In this document: piece by piece, positions 42,314 to 49,527 of the stretch
Layout: each line of letters starts with the position of its first letter
How positions within the stretch are numbered: position 1 is the first letter of the stretch
Source of the DNA: Cryomorphaceae bacterium
GTDB lineage: Bacteria > Bacteroidota > Bacteroidia > Flavobacteriales > Flavobacteriaceae
Direction of reading: 5' to 3'
Length of the DNA stretch: 51,012 nt
Assembly: GCA_003331875.1 (NCBI GenBank)
Contig: QOQA01000008.1
Location: 1-51,012, forward strand
Program-made: the position numbers and the translations under genes
The notes under the pieces: model-generated
Told to the model about the DNA's origin: nothing
Database searches by the model: none
What the model saw: the letters and a program-made list of their open reading frames with translations, nothing else

Positions 42314-43211
42314 GATTTTCAAAAGCCACGGAAAGTTGATGATTACAGGTGAATATTTTGTTCTTCGGGGAGCAAAATCCTTACTATTACCTACTAAATT
42401 TTTTCAAGACATGACGGTATCTAAGCTTAATAAGGAACCAATAATTTCATGGGAAAGTTATGATCACAATCACAAAAAATGGTTTTCTGTGCAGTTTAAT
42501 TTGCCTTACATTACTATTATCGGTGAGAAAACAGAACAAAAAATTTTTTTAAAAAAAATTCTGGATTTTGTGGTCAAAAAAATACCAAAAATATTTGATG
42601 ATAATAGTGGTTTAAAAATTAAAACAAGAATGGATTTTCAAAGAAATTGGGGACTTGGATCTTCTGCAATCCTAATTAACAATTTGTCAAATTATTTTGG
42701 ATTAGACCCATTTGAAATTTCAAAAAATGTCACTAACAGTAGTGGTGCTGATATTGCTTCAGTTGTGACCTCTAAACCTATCACTTATTCTTTAAGTAAT
42801 GAAAAACCATTATACAAGCATGTGAATTTCAATCCTGAATTTTCAAAGAACTTATTATTTGTTTTCCTAAACAAAAAACAAAGTAGCAGTAAAGAGGTTG
42901 AAAAATTTAAATCATTAAAAATTAATGACAGTGAAATTAATTCAATAACTCAAATCACAAACGAAATTTTAAATTGTAAGGAAATTGATGATTTTAATTA
43001 TTTGATTAATGAACATGAAGAGATCATTTCAAACAAAATAAAGAGAAAAACAGTTAAAAATCTACTTTTCAAAGATTTTAACGGGTCTATAAAAAGTCTA
43101 GGTGCTTGGGGTGGAGACTTTGTACTTGCCTGCAGTGAAAATAACTCTAAAAATTATTTTAAAAGAAAAGGATTCGAAACGTCATTTAGTTTTGATGAAA
43201 TATTAAAATAA
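42306..43211 (+). CDS. GHMP kinase, presumed phosphomevalonate kinase
   Basis: 301 residues. GHMP elements: H-G-K-L-M-I-T-G-E-Y-F-V-L near 8-20, the ATP loop W-G-L-G-S-S-A near 118-124, S-S-G-A-D-I-A-S near 146-153 and the C-terminal G-A-W-G-G-D-F. This is the flavobacterial 'GYDIA' GHMP family in which the third motif usually reads G-Y-D-I-A; here Tyr is Ala. In this class it is thought to supply the phosphomevalonate kinase step. Coupling to HMG-CoA reductase supports that. Direct activity proof is lacking. Confidence 0.82.
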   Translation: MAKIFKSHGKLMITGEYFVLRGAKSLLLPTKFFQDMTVSKLNKEPIISWESYDHNHKKWFSVQFNLPYITIIGEKTEQKIFLKKILDFVVKKIPKIFDDNSGLKIKTRMDFQRNWGLGSSAILINNLSNYFGLDPFEISKNVTNSSGADIASVVTSKPITYSLSNEKPLYKHVNFNPEFSKNLLFVFLNKKQSSSKEVEKFKSLKINDSEINSITQITNEILNCKEIDDFNYLINEHEEIISNKIKRKTVKNLLFKDFNGSIKSLGAWGGDFVLACSENNSKNYFKRKGFETSFSFDEILK

Positions 43212-43224
43212 TATAAAAAAAAGT

Positions 43225-43241
43225 TTGGCACGATTCATGTA
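43225..43241 (+). promoter_or_regulatory. Sigma-54-like promoter element
   Basis: T-TGGCACG-ATTC-ATGTA at 43225-43241: the -24 half is a perfect TTGGCACG and the spacing to the -12 half is right, but the -12 half ATGTA differs from TTGCW at two places. An A-run precedes it. Transcription would start near 43252, just before a strong hairpin at 43291-43327. No open reading frame follows on this strand. Confidence 0.45.
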
Positions 43242-43251
43242 TTTTAATTAA

Positions 43252-43330
43252 AACAGAAAGTAATAATATTTTTTGGTTAGTTGTTGTTTTAAAATGCTCG
43301 CACAAACTCAAACGTGCGAGCATTTTTCTT
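43252..43330 (+). ncRNA. Candidate small RNA
   Basis: The stretch between the sigma-54-like element and the terminator is about 79 bases, without an ORF, containing a GTTAGTTGTTGTTTT segment and ending in a 13-base-pair hairpin. It could be a short regulatory RNA, or simply the 3' end of the mvaA transcript. Both readings fit the sequence alone. Confidence 0.3.
43291..43327 (+). terminator. Strong bidirectional intrinsic terminator
   Basis: A perfect 13-base-pair stem AAAATGCTCGCAC/GTGCGAGCATTTT (43291-43303 and 43314-43326) with a ten-base loop. T residues follow on the plus strand and the A-tract provides T residues on the minus strand, suiting the convergent mvaA/kinase and FGE genes. Confidence 0.92.
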
Positions 43331-43331
43331 T

Positions 43332-44348
43332 TCAATCACTGACAACTGTTCTAAATCCCGTGTGTAATGAACTTGAGTCGGGTGTAGTCTTCATCCTCGC
43401 TGAATTTCTGTATCCACTGCAATATGAGTCATTACACAAAAAGCTTCCCCCACGAATTACTTTTTTCTCACTAAAGGGCTCGGCTGGATCATAACTTGTT
43501 TCTGGGCCTTCAGGATCTTTTATCTTTTTTTCACCAATCATTGAATAATAATTTGAATGATACCAATCTGAACACCATTCCCATACATTACCCGCTAGAT
43601 CATGAATTCCGTAATCATTGGGAGAAAACGAACCTACAGGAGCAGAGTAATAGAATTTATCTTTATTAGTATTTAAAGAAGGGAAAATTCCATTCCAGCT
43701 ATTTGCCTTAAATTGATTTTCTTCAATTCCTTCGTTTCCCCAACTATATTTTGTATTTTTTTTTCCGGACCTTATAGCATATTCAAACTCAGCTTCAGTA
43801 GGTAATCTTTTTCCTGACCAACTACAATATGCTACTGCATCTTCCCAGCTTACATGAACTACTGGGTAATCGTCTTTATTTATGATATCGCTACCAGGTC
43901 CAAATGGTTGTTTCCAATTAGCATTTCTTATTAATGACCACCAATTACTATAATTCTGTAAGTTATCTGTTTTTATTTCTTGGAAAACAAGTGAAGAGGG
44001 TTCCAATAAACTATCATGTGGCTTTGGGGTTCCTGGGGGAACAAATTCTTTAATTTCATCCCAGTTTATTTTTCTTTCAGCTGTAGTGACATATCCTGTT
44101 TCATCTATAAATTCCCTAAATTGTTTATTTGTCACCTCACTGATATCCATCCAAAAAGAACTTACTTCAACTAGATGTGATGGGAATTCATCCTCTCGAG
44201 ACTCATCATCACCGGCTCCCATAGAAAATATACCACCTTGAATAAAAACCATTCCATCCTTGGAAACTTGATTTGTTTTTAAATTTCTGTCACAAGAAAT
44301 TAAAAAAACAAATAAAAAAAATATGTGAGTTAGAAATTTTAAATTCAT
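43332..44348 (-). CDS. Formylglycine-generating enzyme (sulfatase-modifying), lipoprotein
   Basis: 338 residues. Lipobox F-L-I-S-C (Cys19), then the FGE fold beginning G-M-V-F-I-Q-G-G-I-F-S-M-G and D-I-S-E-V-T-N-K-Q-F. Motifs V-H-V-S-W-E-D-A-V-A-Y-C, R-L-P-T-E-A-E-F-E-Y, G-N-V-W-E-W and the end G-G-S-F-L-C-N-D-S-Y-C ... T-P-D-S-S-S-x-H-T-G-F-R. Cys305 and Cys310 match the copper-binding catalytic pair of true FGEs, and the T-P-D-S-S segment is also as in these. It should convert the sulfatase Cys to formylglycine. Both enzyme and likely client (39414) are predicted lipoproteins. Confidence 0.9.
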   Translation of the reverse strand: MNLKFLTHIFFLFVFLISCDRNLKTNQVSKDGMVFIQGGIFSMGAGDDESREDEFPSHLVEVSSFWMDISEVTNKQFREFIDETGYVTTAERKINWDEIKEFVPPGTPKPHDSLLEPSSLVFQEIKTDNLQNYSNWWSLIRNANWKQPFGPGSDIINKDDYPVVHVSWEDAVAYCSWSGKRLPTEAEFEYAIRSGKKNTKYSWGNEGIEENQFKANSWNGIFPSLNTNKDKFYYSAPVGSFSPNDYGIHDLAGNVWEWCSDWYHSNYYSMIGEKKIKDPEGPETSYDPAEPFSEKKVIRGGSFLCNDSYCSGYRNSARMKTTPDSSSLHTGFRTVVSD

Positions 44349-44381
44349 TGTTTAAATTTAACAAAACAAAATCAAATTAAA

Positions 44382-44627
44382 TTGAAAGAAAAAAATAAAC
44401 TGTACTGGAGAAAGAACTTGAACTATTTGATAGTTTTACTATCAATTTGGTTTGTCGTTTCATTTGGATTTGGAATATTATTCGTAGATCAGCTAAATTT
44501 AATTGAGTTTTATGGTTTTAAATTAGGTTTTTGGTTTGCACAACAAGGCTCAATTTACACTTTTGTAATACTTATTTTTATTTACATCTATTTGATGAAT
44601 AAACTAGATAAAGATTTTAAATCGTAA
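44382..44627 (+). CDS. DUF4212 small symporter subunit
   Basis: 81 residues with a TTG start; no ATG occurs before the second helix. Two membrane helices (about 13-33 and 48-73) with the DUF4212 pattern Y-W-R-K-N-L ... W-F-V-V-S-F-G-F-G-I-L-F and F-K-L-G-F-W-F-A-Q-Q-G-S. This family is always found just ahead of an ActP-like sodium:solute symporter, here eight bases before it, and is presumed to be its small partner in the inner membrane. Confidence 0.88.
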   Translation: MKEKNKLYWRKNLNYLIVLLSIWFVVSFGFGILFVDQLNLIEFYGFKLGFWFAQQGSIYTFVILIFIYIYLMNKLDKDFKS

Positions 44628-44635
44628 CAGTTTCT

Positions 44636-46333
44636 ATGACACTTCAACTTTCAATATGGATAATTATTGGGCTTACTTTTGCACTATATATTGGAATAGC
44701 TATATGGTCAAAAACTAACTCAACTAGTGAGTTCTACATAGCTGGCAAAGGAGTAAATCCTATTGCTAATGGAATGGCAACAGCAGCTGATTGGATGAGT
44801 GCTGCGTCTTTTATTTCAATGGCTGGGATTATCTCATTTGTTGGTTACGATGGTTCAGTTTATTTAATGGGTTGGACGGGTGGTTATGTTTTACTTGCTT
44901 TATTACTAGCTCCTTATTTAAGAAAATTTGGAAAATTTACTGTTCCTGATTTTATTGGTGACAGATATTACTCAAATACTGCTAGAACTGTTGCAATATT
45001 TTGTGCTCTAGTTGTATCATTCACTTATATAGCTGGTCAGATGAGGGGAGTTGGTATTGTGTTTTCCAGATATCTCGAAGTTGATATAAATAATGGAGTT
45101 TTTATTGGGATGGGTATTGTTCTATTTTATGCAATTTTAGGAGGTATGAAAGGAATAACTTACACTCAAGTTGCACAATATTGTGTCTTAATTTTTGCAT
45201 TCATGGTACCAGCAATTTTTATATCGATTCAAATGACTGGAAATCCAATACCCCAGCTTGGTTTTGGGTCTGAAACACAAGATGGAGCTTACCTACTTGA
45301 TAAGTTGAATGGATTACACAAAGAATTAGGTTTTAGTGAATACACATCTGGTGAAAAGTCAAAAATTGATGTATTTTTTATTACTGCAGCTCTGATGATT
45401 GGAACTGCTGGGTTACCTCATGTAATAGTCAGATTTTTTACTGTAAGAAAAGTTAGTGATGCAAGAAAATCTGCAGGATGGGCACTTTTATTTATTGCCA
45501 TACTTTACACCACAGCTCCTGCAATTGCAGTTTTTGCTAGAACAAATTTAATTGAAACTGTTTCAGAAAAAAATTATTCTGAGATGCCTTCATGGTTTAA
45601 AAAATGGGAGGAAACCGAACTACTAAAGTTTAATGACAAAAATAACGACGGCATTATTCAATATTTAGGAGATGAAAAATTAAATGAGTTAACTATTGAT
45701 AAGGATATTATGGTTATGGCAAATCCAGAAATTGCTCAGTTACCAAATTGGGTTATTGCATTACTTGCAGCGGGTGCCCTGGCTGCTGCTTTATCTACAG
45801 CAGCAGGCCTCTTGCTAGTTATTTCATCTTCAATTTCACATGATTTGATAAAAAAAATCATTAGTCCAAAATTAGTTAGAAGAAAAATTTTAAAAGAGGA
45901 TATTTCAGAAAAAGGTGAATTAATTGCAGCTAGAATATCAGCTTTTTTTGCGGTTCTTTTAGCTGGTTATTTTGGAATAAATCCACCAGATTTTGTTGCA
46001 GCTACTGTAGCACTGGCATTTGGTTTGGCAGCAGCTTCTTTTTTTCCTGCAATTGTATTGGGAATTTTTTATAAAAGAATGAATAAAGAAGGGGCAATAA
46101 GTGGAATGATAATTGGAATCACATCAATGCTATTCTACATGTTAAAATTTAAGTTTGGATGGTTTGGTGGTGGTGATCAAATAAATTGGTTTTTTGGTGT
46201 TTCACCTGAGGGTTTTGGTACAATAGCCATGATGTTAAACTTTGCTGTTTCAATTTTAGTATCTAATTTTACTAAAGAACCTCCAAACGAAATCAAAAAG
46301 CTTGTTGAAAACTTAAGGACACCAGATGAATAA
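44636..46333 (+). CDS. ActP-like sodium:solute symporter (VC_2705 type)
   Basis: 565 residues with about 13 membrane helices. S-E-F-Y-I-A-G-K-G near 31-39, N-G-M-A-T-A-A-D-W-M-S-A-A-S-F, G-W-T-G-G-Y-V-L-L and A-L-S-T-A-A-G-L-L-L-V-I-S-S are as in acetate-type SSS permeases. Between helices about 9 and 10 lies a loop of about 50 residues with D-K-N-N-D-G-I-I-Q, an EF-hand/dockerin-like calcium motif also seen in relatives. By family the solute is acetate or another short carboxylate with Na+. The stop overlaps the next gene's ATG by eight bases. Confidence 0.9.
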   Translation: MTLQLSIWIIIGLTFALYIGIAIWSKTNSTSEFYIAGKGVNPIANGMATAADWMSAASFISMAGIISFVGYDGSVYLMGWTGGYVLLALLLAPYLRKFGKFTVPDFIGDRYYSNTARTVAIFCALVVSFTYIAGQMRGVGIVFSRYLEVDINNGVFIGMGIVLFYAILGGMKGITYTQVAQYCVLIFAFMVPAIFISIQMTGNPIPQLGFGSETQDGAYLLDKLNGLHKELGFSEYTSGEKSKIDVFFITAALMIGTAGLPHVIVRFFTVRKVSDARKSAGWALLFIAILYTTAPAIAVFARTNLIETVSEKNYSEMPSWFKKWEETELLKFNDKNNDGIIQYLGDEKLNELTIDKDIMVMANPEIAQLPNWVIALLAAGALAAALSTAAGLLLVISSSISHDLIKKIISPKLVRRKILKEDISEKGELIAARISAFFAVLLAGYFGINPPDFVAATVALAFGLAAASFFPAIVLGIFYKRMNKEGAISGMIIGITSMLFYMLKFKFGWFGGGDQINWFFGVSPEGFGTIAMMLNFAVSILVSNFTKEPPNEIKKLVENLRTPDE

Positions 46334-47297
46334 GTTGATTTTAGTTATTAGATTATCGTTTATTTTTTTGGCAATTAATATTAATTCTCAAGAGATTTTT
46401 TTAGAATATTTACAAAAAATACCGGGCACTAATGCTTCTATTGAGATGGCAGCAATTCCTGGTGGAGAGTTTATAATGGGAAGTCCCAACAATGAGAAAA
46501 ACAGGTTAGCTGATGAAGGGCCACAAAGGAAGGTTGTTGTTGATTCTTTTTGGATGGCCAAACATGAAACAACATGGAATTTGTTTCAACTATATATGGA
46601 CAGAGAAATTGATGAAAATCAAGTTAGAAATACTGCTAATGAAGTTAACATTGATGTTGATGGAGTTAGTTCAGCCACTACACCATATGTCGAAATGAGC
46701 TTTGGTATGGGTACAGATGGTTACCCTGCAATATCAATGACACAGCTTTCAGCATCAAAATTTTGTGAATGGCTTTCCGCAATGACAGGTAACTATTATC
46801 GTCTCCCAACTGAAGCAGAATGGGAATATGCATGCCGGGCAGGCTCAAGTGGTCCATATCATTTTGATGAAAAATCTGAAAGTCTTGATGAATATGCTTG
46901 GTATAATAATAATAGTGATGGTAAGTATCAAAAAGTTGGATTAAAAAAACACAATGGTTTTGGATTATTTGATATGCACGGAAATGTATCTGAATGGACA
47001 TTGGATCAGTATGATGCAAAATCTTATTCCAGTCAAACCGACACTGTTTTGTATAATCCCTATAATTATGCCACGAAATTGTATCCAAGAGTGGTAAAAG
47101 GTGGTTCATTTATGAACCCCGATTACAGAGTGAGAAGTGCTGCCAGATTTTCATCCAATAAACAATGGAAAAAACAAGATCCACAAATACCCAGAAGCAG
47201 ATGGTGGAATACAGATGCACAATTCTTAGGGTTTAGAATTGTTAGACCATTTGAAGCACCAAGTGAAGAGGATAAAATCAAATATTGGATTAATTAA
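46326..47297 (+). CDS. SUMF1/FGE-domain protein without catalytic cysteines
   Basis: 323 residues with a Sec signal peptide ending I-N-S-Q. The FGE-sulfatase fold is complete: I-P-G-G-E-F-I-M-G-S-P near 44-54, F-W-M-A-K-H-E-T-T, Y-R-L-P-T-E-A-E-W-E-Y, N-G-F-G-L-F-D-M-H-G-N-V-S-E-W and the end V-V-K-G-G-S-F-M-N-P-D-Y-R-V-R-S-A-A-R ... G-F-R-I-V-R. Where FGE has C-x4-C this protein has M-N-P-D-Y-R, so no oxidase activity is expected. It may bind or modify other targets. It is coupled by overlap to the symporter gene and followed 19 bases later by an oxidoreductase gene. Confidence 0.86.
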   Translation: MNKLILVIRLSFIFLAININSQEIFLEYLQKIPGTNASIEMAAIPGGEFIMGSPNNEKNRLADEGPQRKVVVDSFWMAKHETTWNLFQLYMDREIDENQVRNTANEVNIDVDGVSSATTPYVEMSFGMGTDGYPAISMTQLSASKFCEWLSAMTGNYYRLPTEAEWEYACRAGSSGPYHFDEKSESLDEYAWYNNNSDGKYQKVGLKKHNGFGLFDMHGNVSEWTLDQYDAKSYSSQTDTVLYNPYNYATKLYPRVVKGGSFMNPDYRVRSAARFSSNKQWKKQDPQIPRSRWWNTDAQFLGFRIVRPFEAPSEEDKIKYWIN

Positions 47298-47316
47298 AAT
47301 TCACTAATTTAAAGGA

Positions 47317-48609
47317 ATGTTTAGAAGAAGATCATTTTTAAAAAGTTCATCGTTAATTGCTGGAGGTTTGGTACTCCCCAAACTAACTTTTAAATCAAAA
47401 AAAACCAATCAAAAGAAACTCAAAATTGCTGTTGTTGGTTGTGGTGGTAGAGGAACTGGTGCTGCTGTTCAAGCCCTAAGAGCTGATAACAATGTCGAGC
47501 TCATAGCCTTGGCGGATGCCTTTAAAGATCGCTTGGAAATGAGCTTAAATGCAATAAAAGATGAGTTTACCGGGGAAAAGGAAATTAACATTAAAGAAAA
47601 AAATAAGTTTGTTGGTTTTGATGCCTATGAAAAAGCAATTGATAGGTCTGATGTAGTTATCCTTGCAAGTCCACCAGGATTTCGACCTTCTCATTTTGAG
47701 TACGCCATAAATAAAAATAAACATGTCTTTATGGAAAAGCCTGTTGCAACAGATTCTAATGGAGTTAGACAAGTTTTAAATTCTGCTAGGATTGCAAAAG
47801 AAAAAAACTTAAATGTTGTGGTTGGTTTGCAAAGGCGTTATCAAAAAAGTTATTTAAATGCAAAAAAACAAATTGATAGAGGCATCATTGGAAAAATAAT
47901 TTCTGCTCACGTGAGATGGAATAGTGCGGGAGTCTGGGTTAAAGAGAGAGAAATAAATCAAACTGAGATGGAGTATCAGATGAGGAACTGGTATTATTTT
48001 AATTGGCTATGTGGTGATCATATATGTGAACAACATATTCATAACCTTGATGTTGCTAATTGGTTTTTAAACGAATATCCAGTTACAGCACAAGGAATGG
48101 GTGGGAGAGAGATTAGAAAAGATAAAAAATTTGGAGAAATATTCGATCATCATTATGTAGAATTTAAATATAAAAGTGGTGCGATTGTTTCCAGTCAATG
48201 CAGGCATCAGCCAAATACACATAGACAAGTCAATGAAACAATTATTGGGACAAAAGGAGTTTTAGAAATAAGTGGAAATGGAAACGCCATCATAAAAAGC
48301 CACAATGGTGATATATTGTTTCAATACAATCAAAGAGGCGATGAAAGTCCTTACCAAATCGAACATAATGAACTTTTTAAAAGCTTAAGAATTGGAGGAA
48401 ATATTAATGACGGAGAAAACGGAGCAAAAGCTACATTAACATCTATAATGGGAAGAATGGCAACATACACAGGAAAAATTATAAACTGGGAGGATGCAAT
48501 GGGTGCAGATGATAATATGATTCCAAAAAATTTAAGTTGGAATTCAAATCCCCCCACACTTCCTGATTCAAATGGGCTTTACAAAATACCAAGACCGGGT
48601 GCTTCCTAA
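47317..48609 (+). CDS. Gfo/Idh/MocA family oxidoreductase with Tat-like signal
   Basis: 430 residues. The twin-arginine-like start F-R-R-R-S-F-L-K-S-S leads to a hydrophobic segment. Rossmann motif V-V-G-C-G-G-R-G-T-G near 40-49, the catalytic H-V-F-M-E-K-P-V-A near 135-143 with the intact E-K-P Lys, and C-G-D-H-I-C-E-Q-H-I-H-N-L-D, where the paired His residues are typical of the active site. It likely acts on a sugar in the periplasm with bound NAD(P). It lies between the SUMF1-domain gene and an esterase gene in a plus-strand run. Confidence 0.88.
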   Translation: MFRRRSFLKSSSLIAGGLVLPKLTFKSKKTNQKKLKIAVVGCGGRGTGAAVQALRADNNVELIALADAFKDRLEMSLNAIKDEFTGEKEINIKEKNKFVGFDAYEKAIDRSDVVILASPPGFRPSHFEYAINKNKHVFMEKPVATDSNGVRQVLNSARIAKEKNLNVVVGLQRRYQKSYLNAKKQIDRGIIGKIISAHVRWNSAGVWVKEREINQTEMEYQMRNWYYFNWLCGDHICEQHIHNLDVANWFLNEYPVTAQGMGGREIRKDKKFGEIFDHHYVEFKYKSGAIVSSQCRHQPNTHRQVNETIIGTKGVLEISGNGNAIIKSHNGDILFQYNQRGDESPYQIEHNELFKSLRIGGNINDGENGAKATLTSIMGRMATYTGKIINWEDAMGADDNMIPKNLSWNSNPPTLPDSNGLYKIPRPGAS

Positions 48610-48618
48610 ATTATCATT

Positions 48619-49527
48619 TTGAGATATTTCTTTAAACTATTACTAATAATACTTTTTACATATTCATGTGACTCAGTTGATGAGGTTGATAATAATCAAA
48701 TTGAAATTTCATATCCATTGGATTATTTATTTAACCATGATGGAATCAACAGAACATATACACTATATAAACCCAATAATCTTCAAGATGATGCACCACT
48801 TATTTTTGTATTGCATGGATATGGAAGTAACTCAAAAAATATTATGGGATACTCTCAAATGAATGATATTGCTAATAGAAATGGTTTTGCAGTCTGTTAT
48901 CCTCAAGGCTCCATAAATTATTATACTAACAGTACGCACTGGAACGCAAACCTTAAAGAAATGAGTAACGTTAATGATGCTGACTTCTTATCAAAACTTG
49001 CAACTTTTTTGCAAGCTGAACATAATTTAAGCAAAGAAAATACATTTGTCAGTGGAATGTCAAATGGAGGATTTATGAGTTATACATTAGCATGTGAAAA
49101 ATCGAATATTTTCAGTGCAATTGCAAGTGTTACAGGAACGATGAGTGGTTATGATTGGAGAAATTGTAATCCAGAAAAACCAATACCGATTTTACAGATT
49201 TCAGGAACTGTTGATTATGTAGTGCCGATGGATGGTTCGATGTCAAATGCTGGAGGATGGGGAGGTGCACCTGATATAAATAAAATTATTGAATACTGGT
49301 CCAGTTTTAATTCATGCGATAAAAAAGAAATTGTTAGCATTGCAAATATTAATCAAAATGATAATTCATATGTGGTCTTAGAAAAAAACTACAATGAGAA
49401 CCAATCTAATGAAGTATGGCTATATACTGTCTATGGGGGTGGACACACTTGGCCAGGTGCTTGGGGAAATATGGATATCAGTGCTAGTGAAGAAATTTGG
49501 TCTTTTTTTGAGAAATTTTTGAGGTAA
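48619..49527 (+). CDS. Secreted esterase (PHB-depolymerase/LpqC-like alpha/beta hydrolase) lipoprotein
   Basis: 302 residues with a TTG start and lipobox T-Y-S-C at Cys17. Alpha/beta hydrolase fold: P-L-I-F-V-L-H-G-Y-G (oxyanion loop) near 60-69, nucleophile elbow S-G-M-S-N-G-G with Ser148, G-T-V-D-Y-V (acid region) and the catalytic His in G-G-G-H-T-W-P-G near the C-terminus. The family hydrolyses esters such as feruloyl or acetyl groups on polysaccharides, or polyhydroxybutyrate. Its place between two sugar-handling genes favours de-esterification of a glycan. It ends right at the ATG of the GH109-like gene. Confidence 0.84.
   Translation: MRYFFKLLLIILFTYSCDSVDEVDNNQIEISYPLDYLFNHDGINRTYTLYKPNNLQDDAPLIFVLHGYGSNSKNIMGYSQMNDIANRNGFAVCYPQGSINYYTNSTHWNANLKEMSNVNDADFLSKLATFLQAEHNLSKENTFVSGMSNGGFMSYTLACEKSNIFSAIASVTGTMSGYDWRNCNPEKPIPILQISGTVDYVVPMDGSMSNAGGWGGAPDINKIIEYWSSFNSCDKKEIVSIANINQNDNSYVVLEKNYNENQSNEVWLYTVYGGGHTWPGAWGNMDISASEEIWSFFEKFLR

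Noticed and set aside
46678-47109. A 143-codon minus-strand frame, His/Tyr-rich
   Set aside because: It is fully antisense to the SUMF1-domain gene, which has conserved motifs throughout; the His and Tyr repeats come from reversed Asn/Asp/Met codons.
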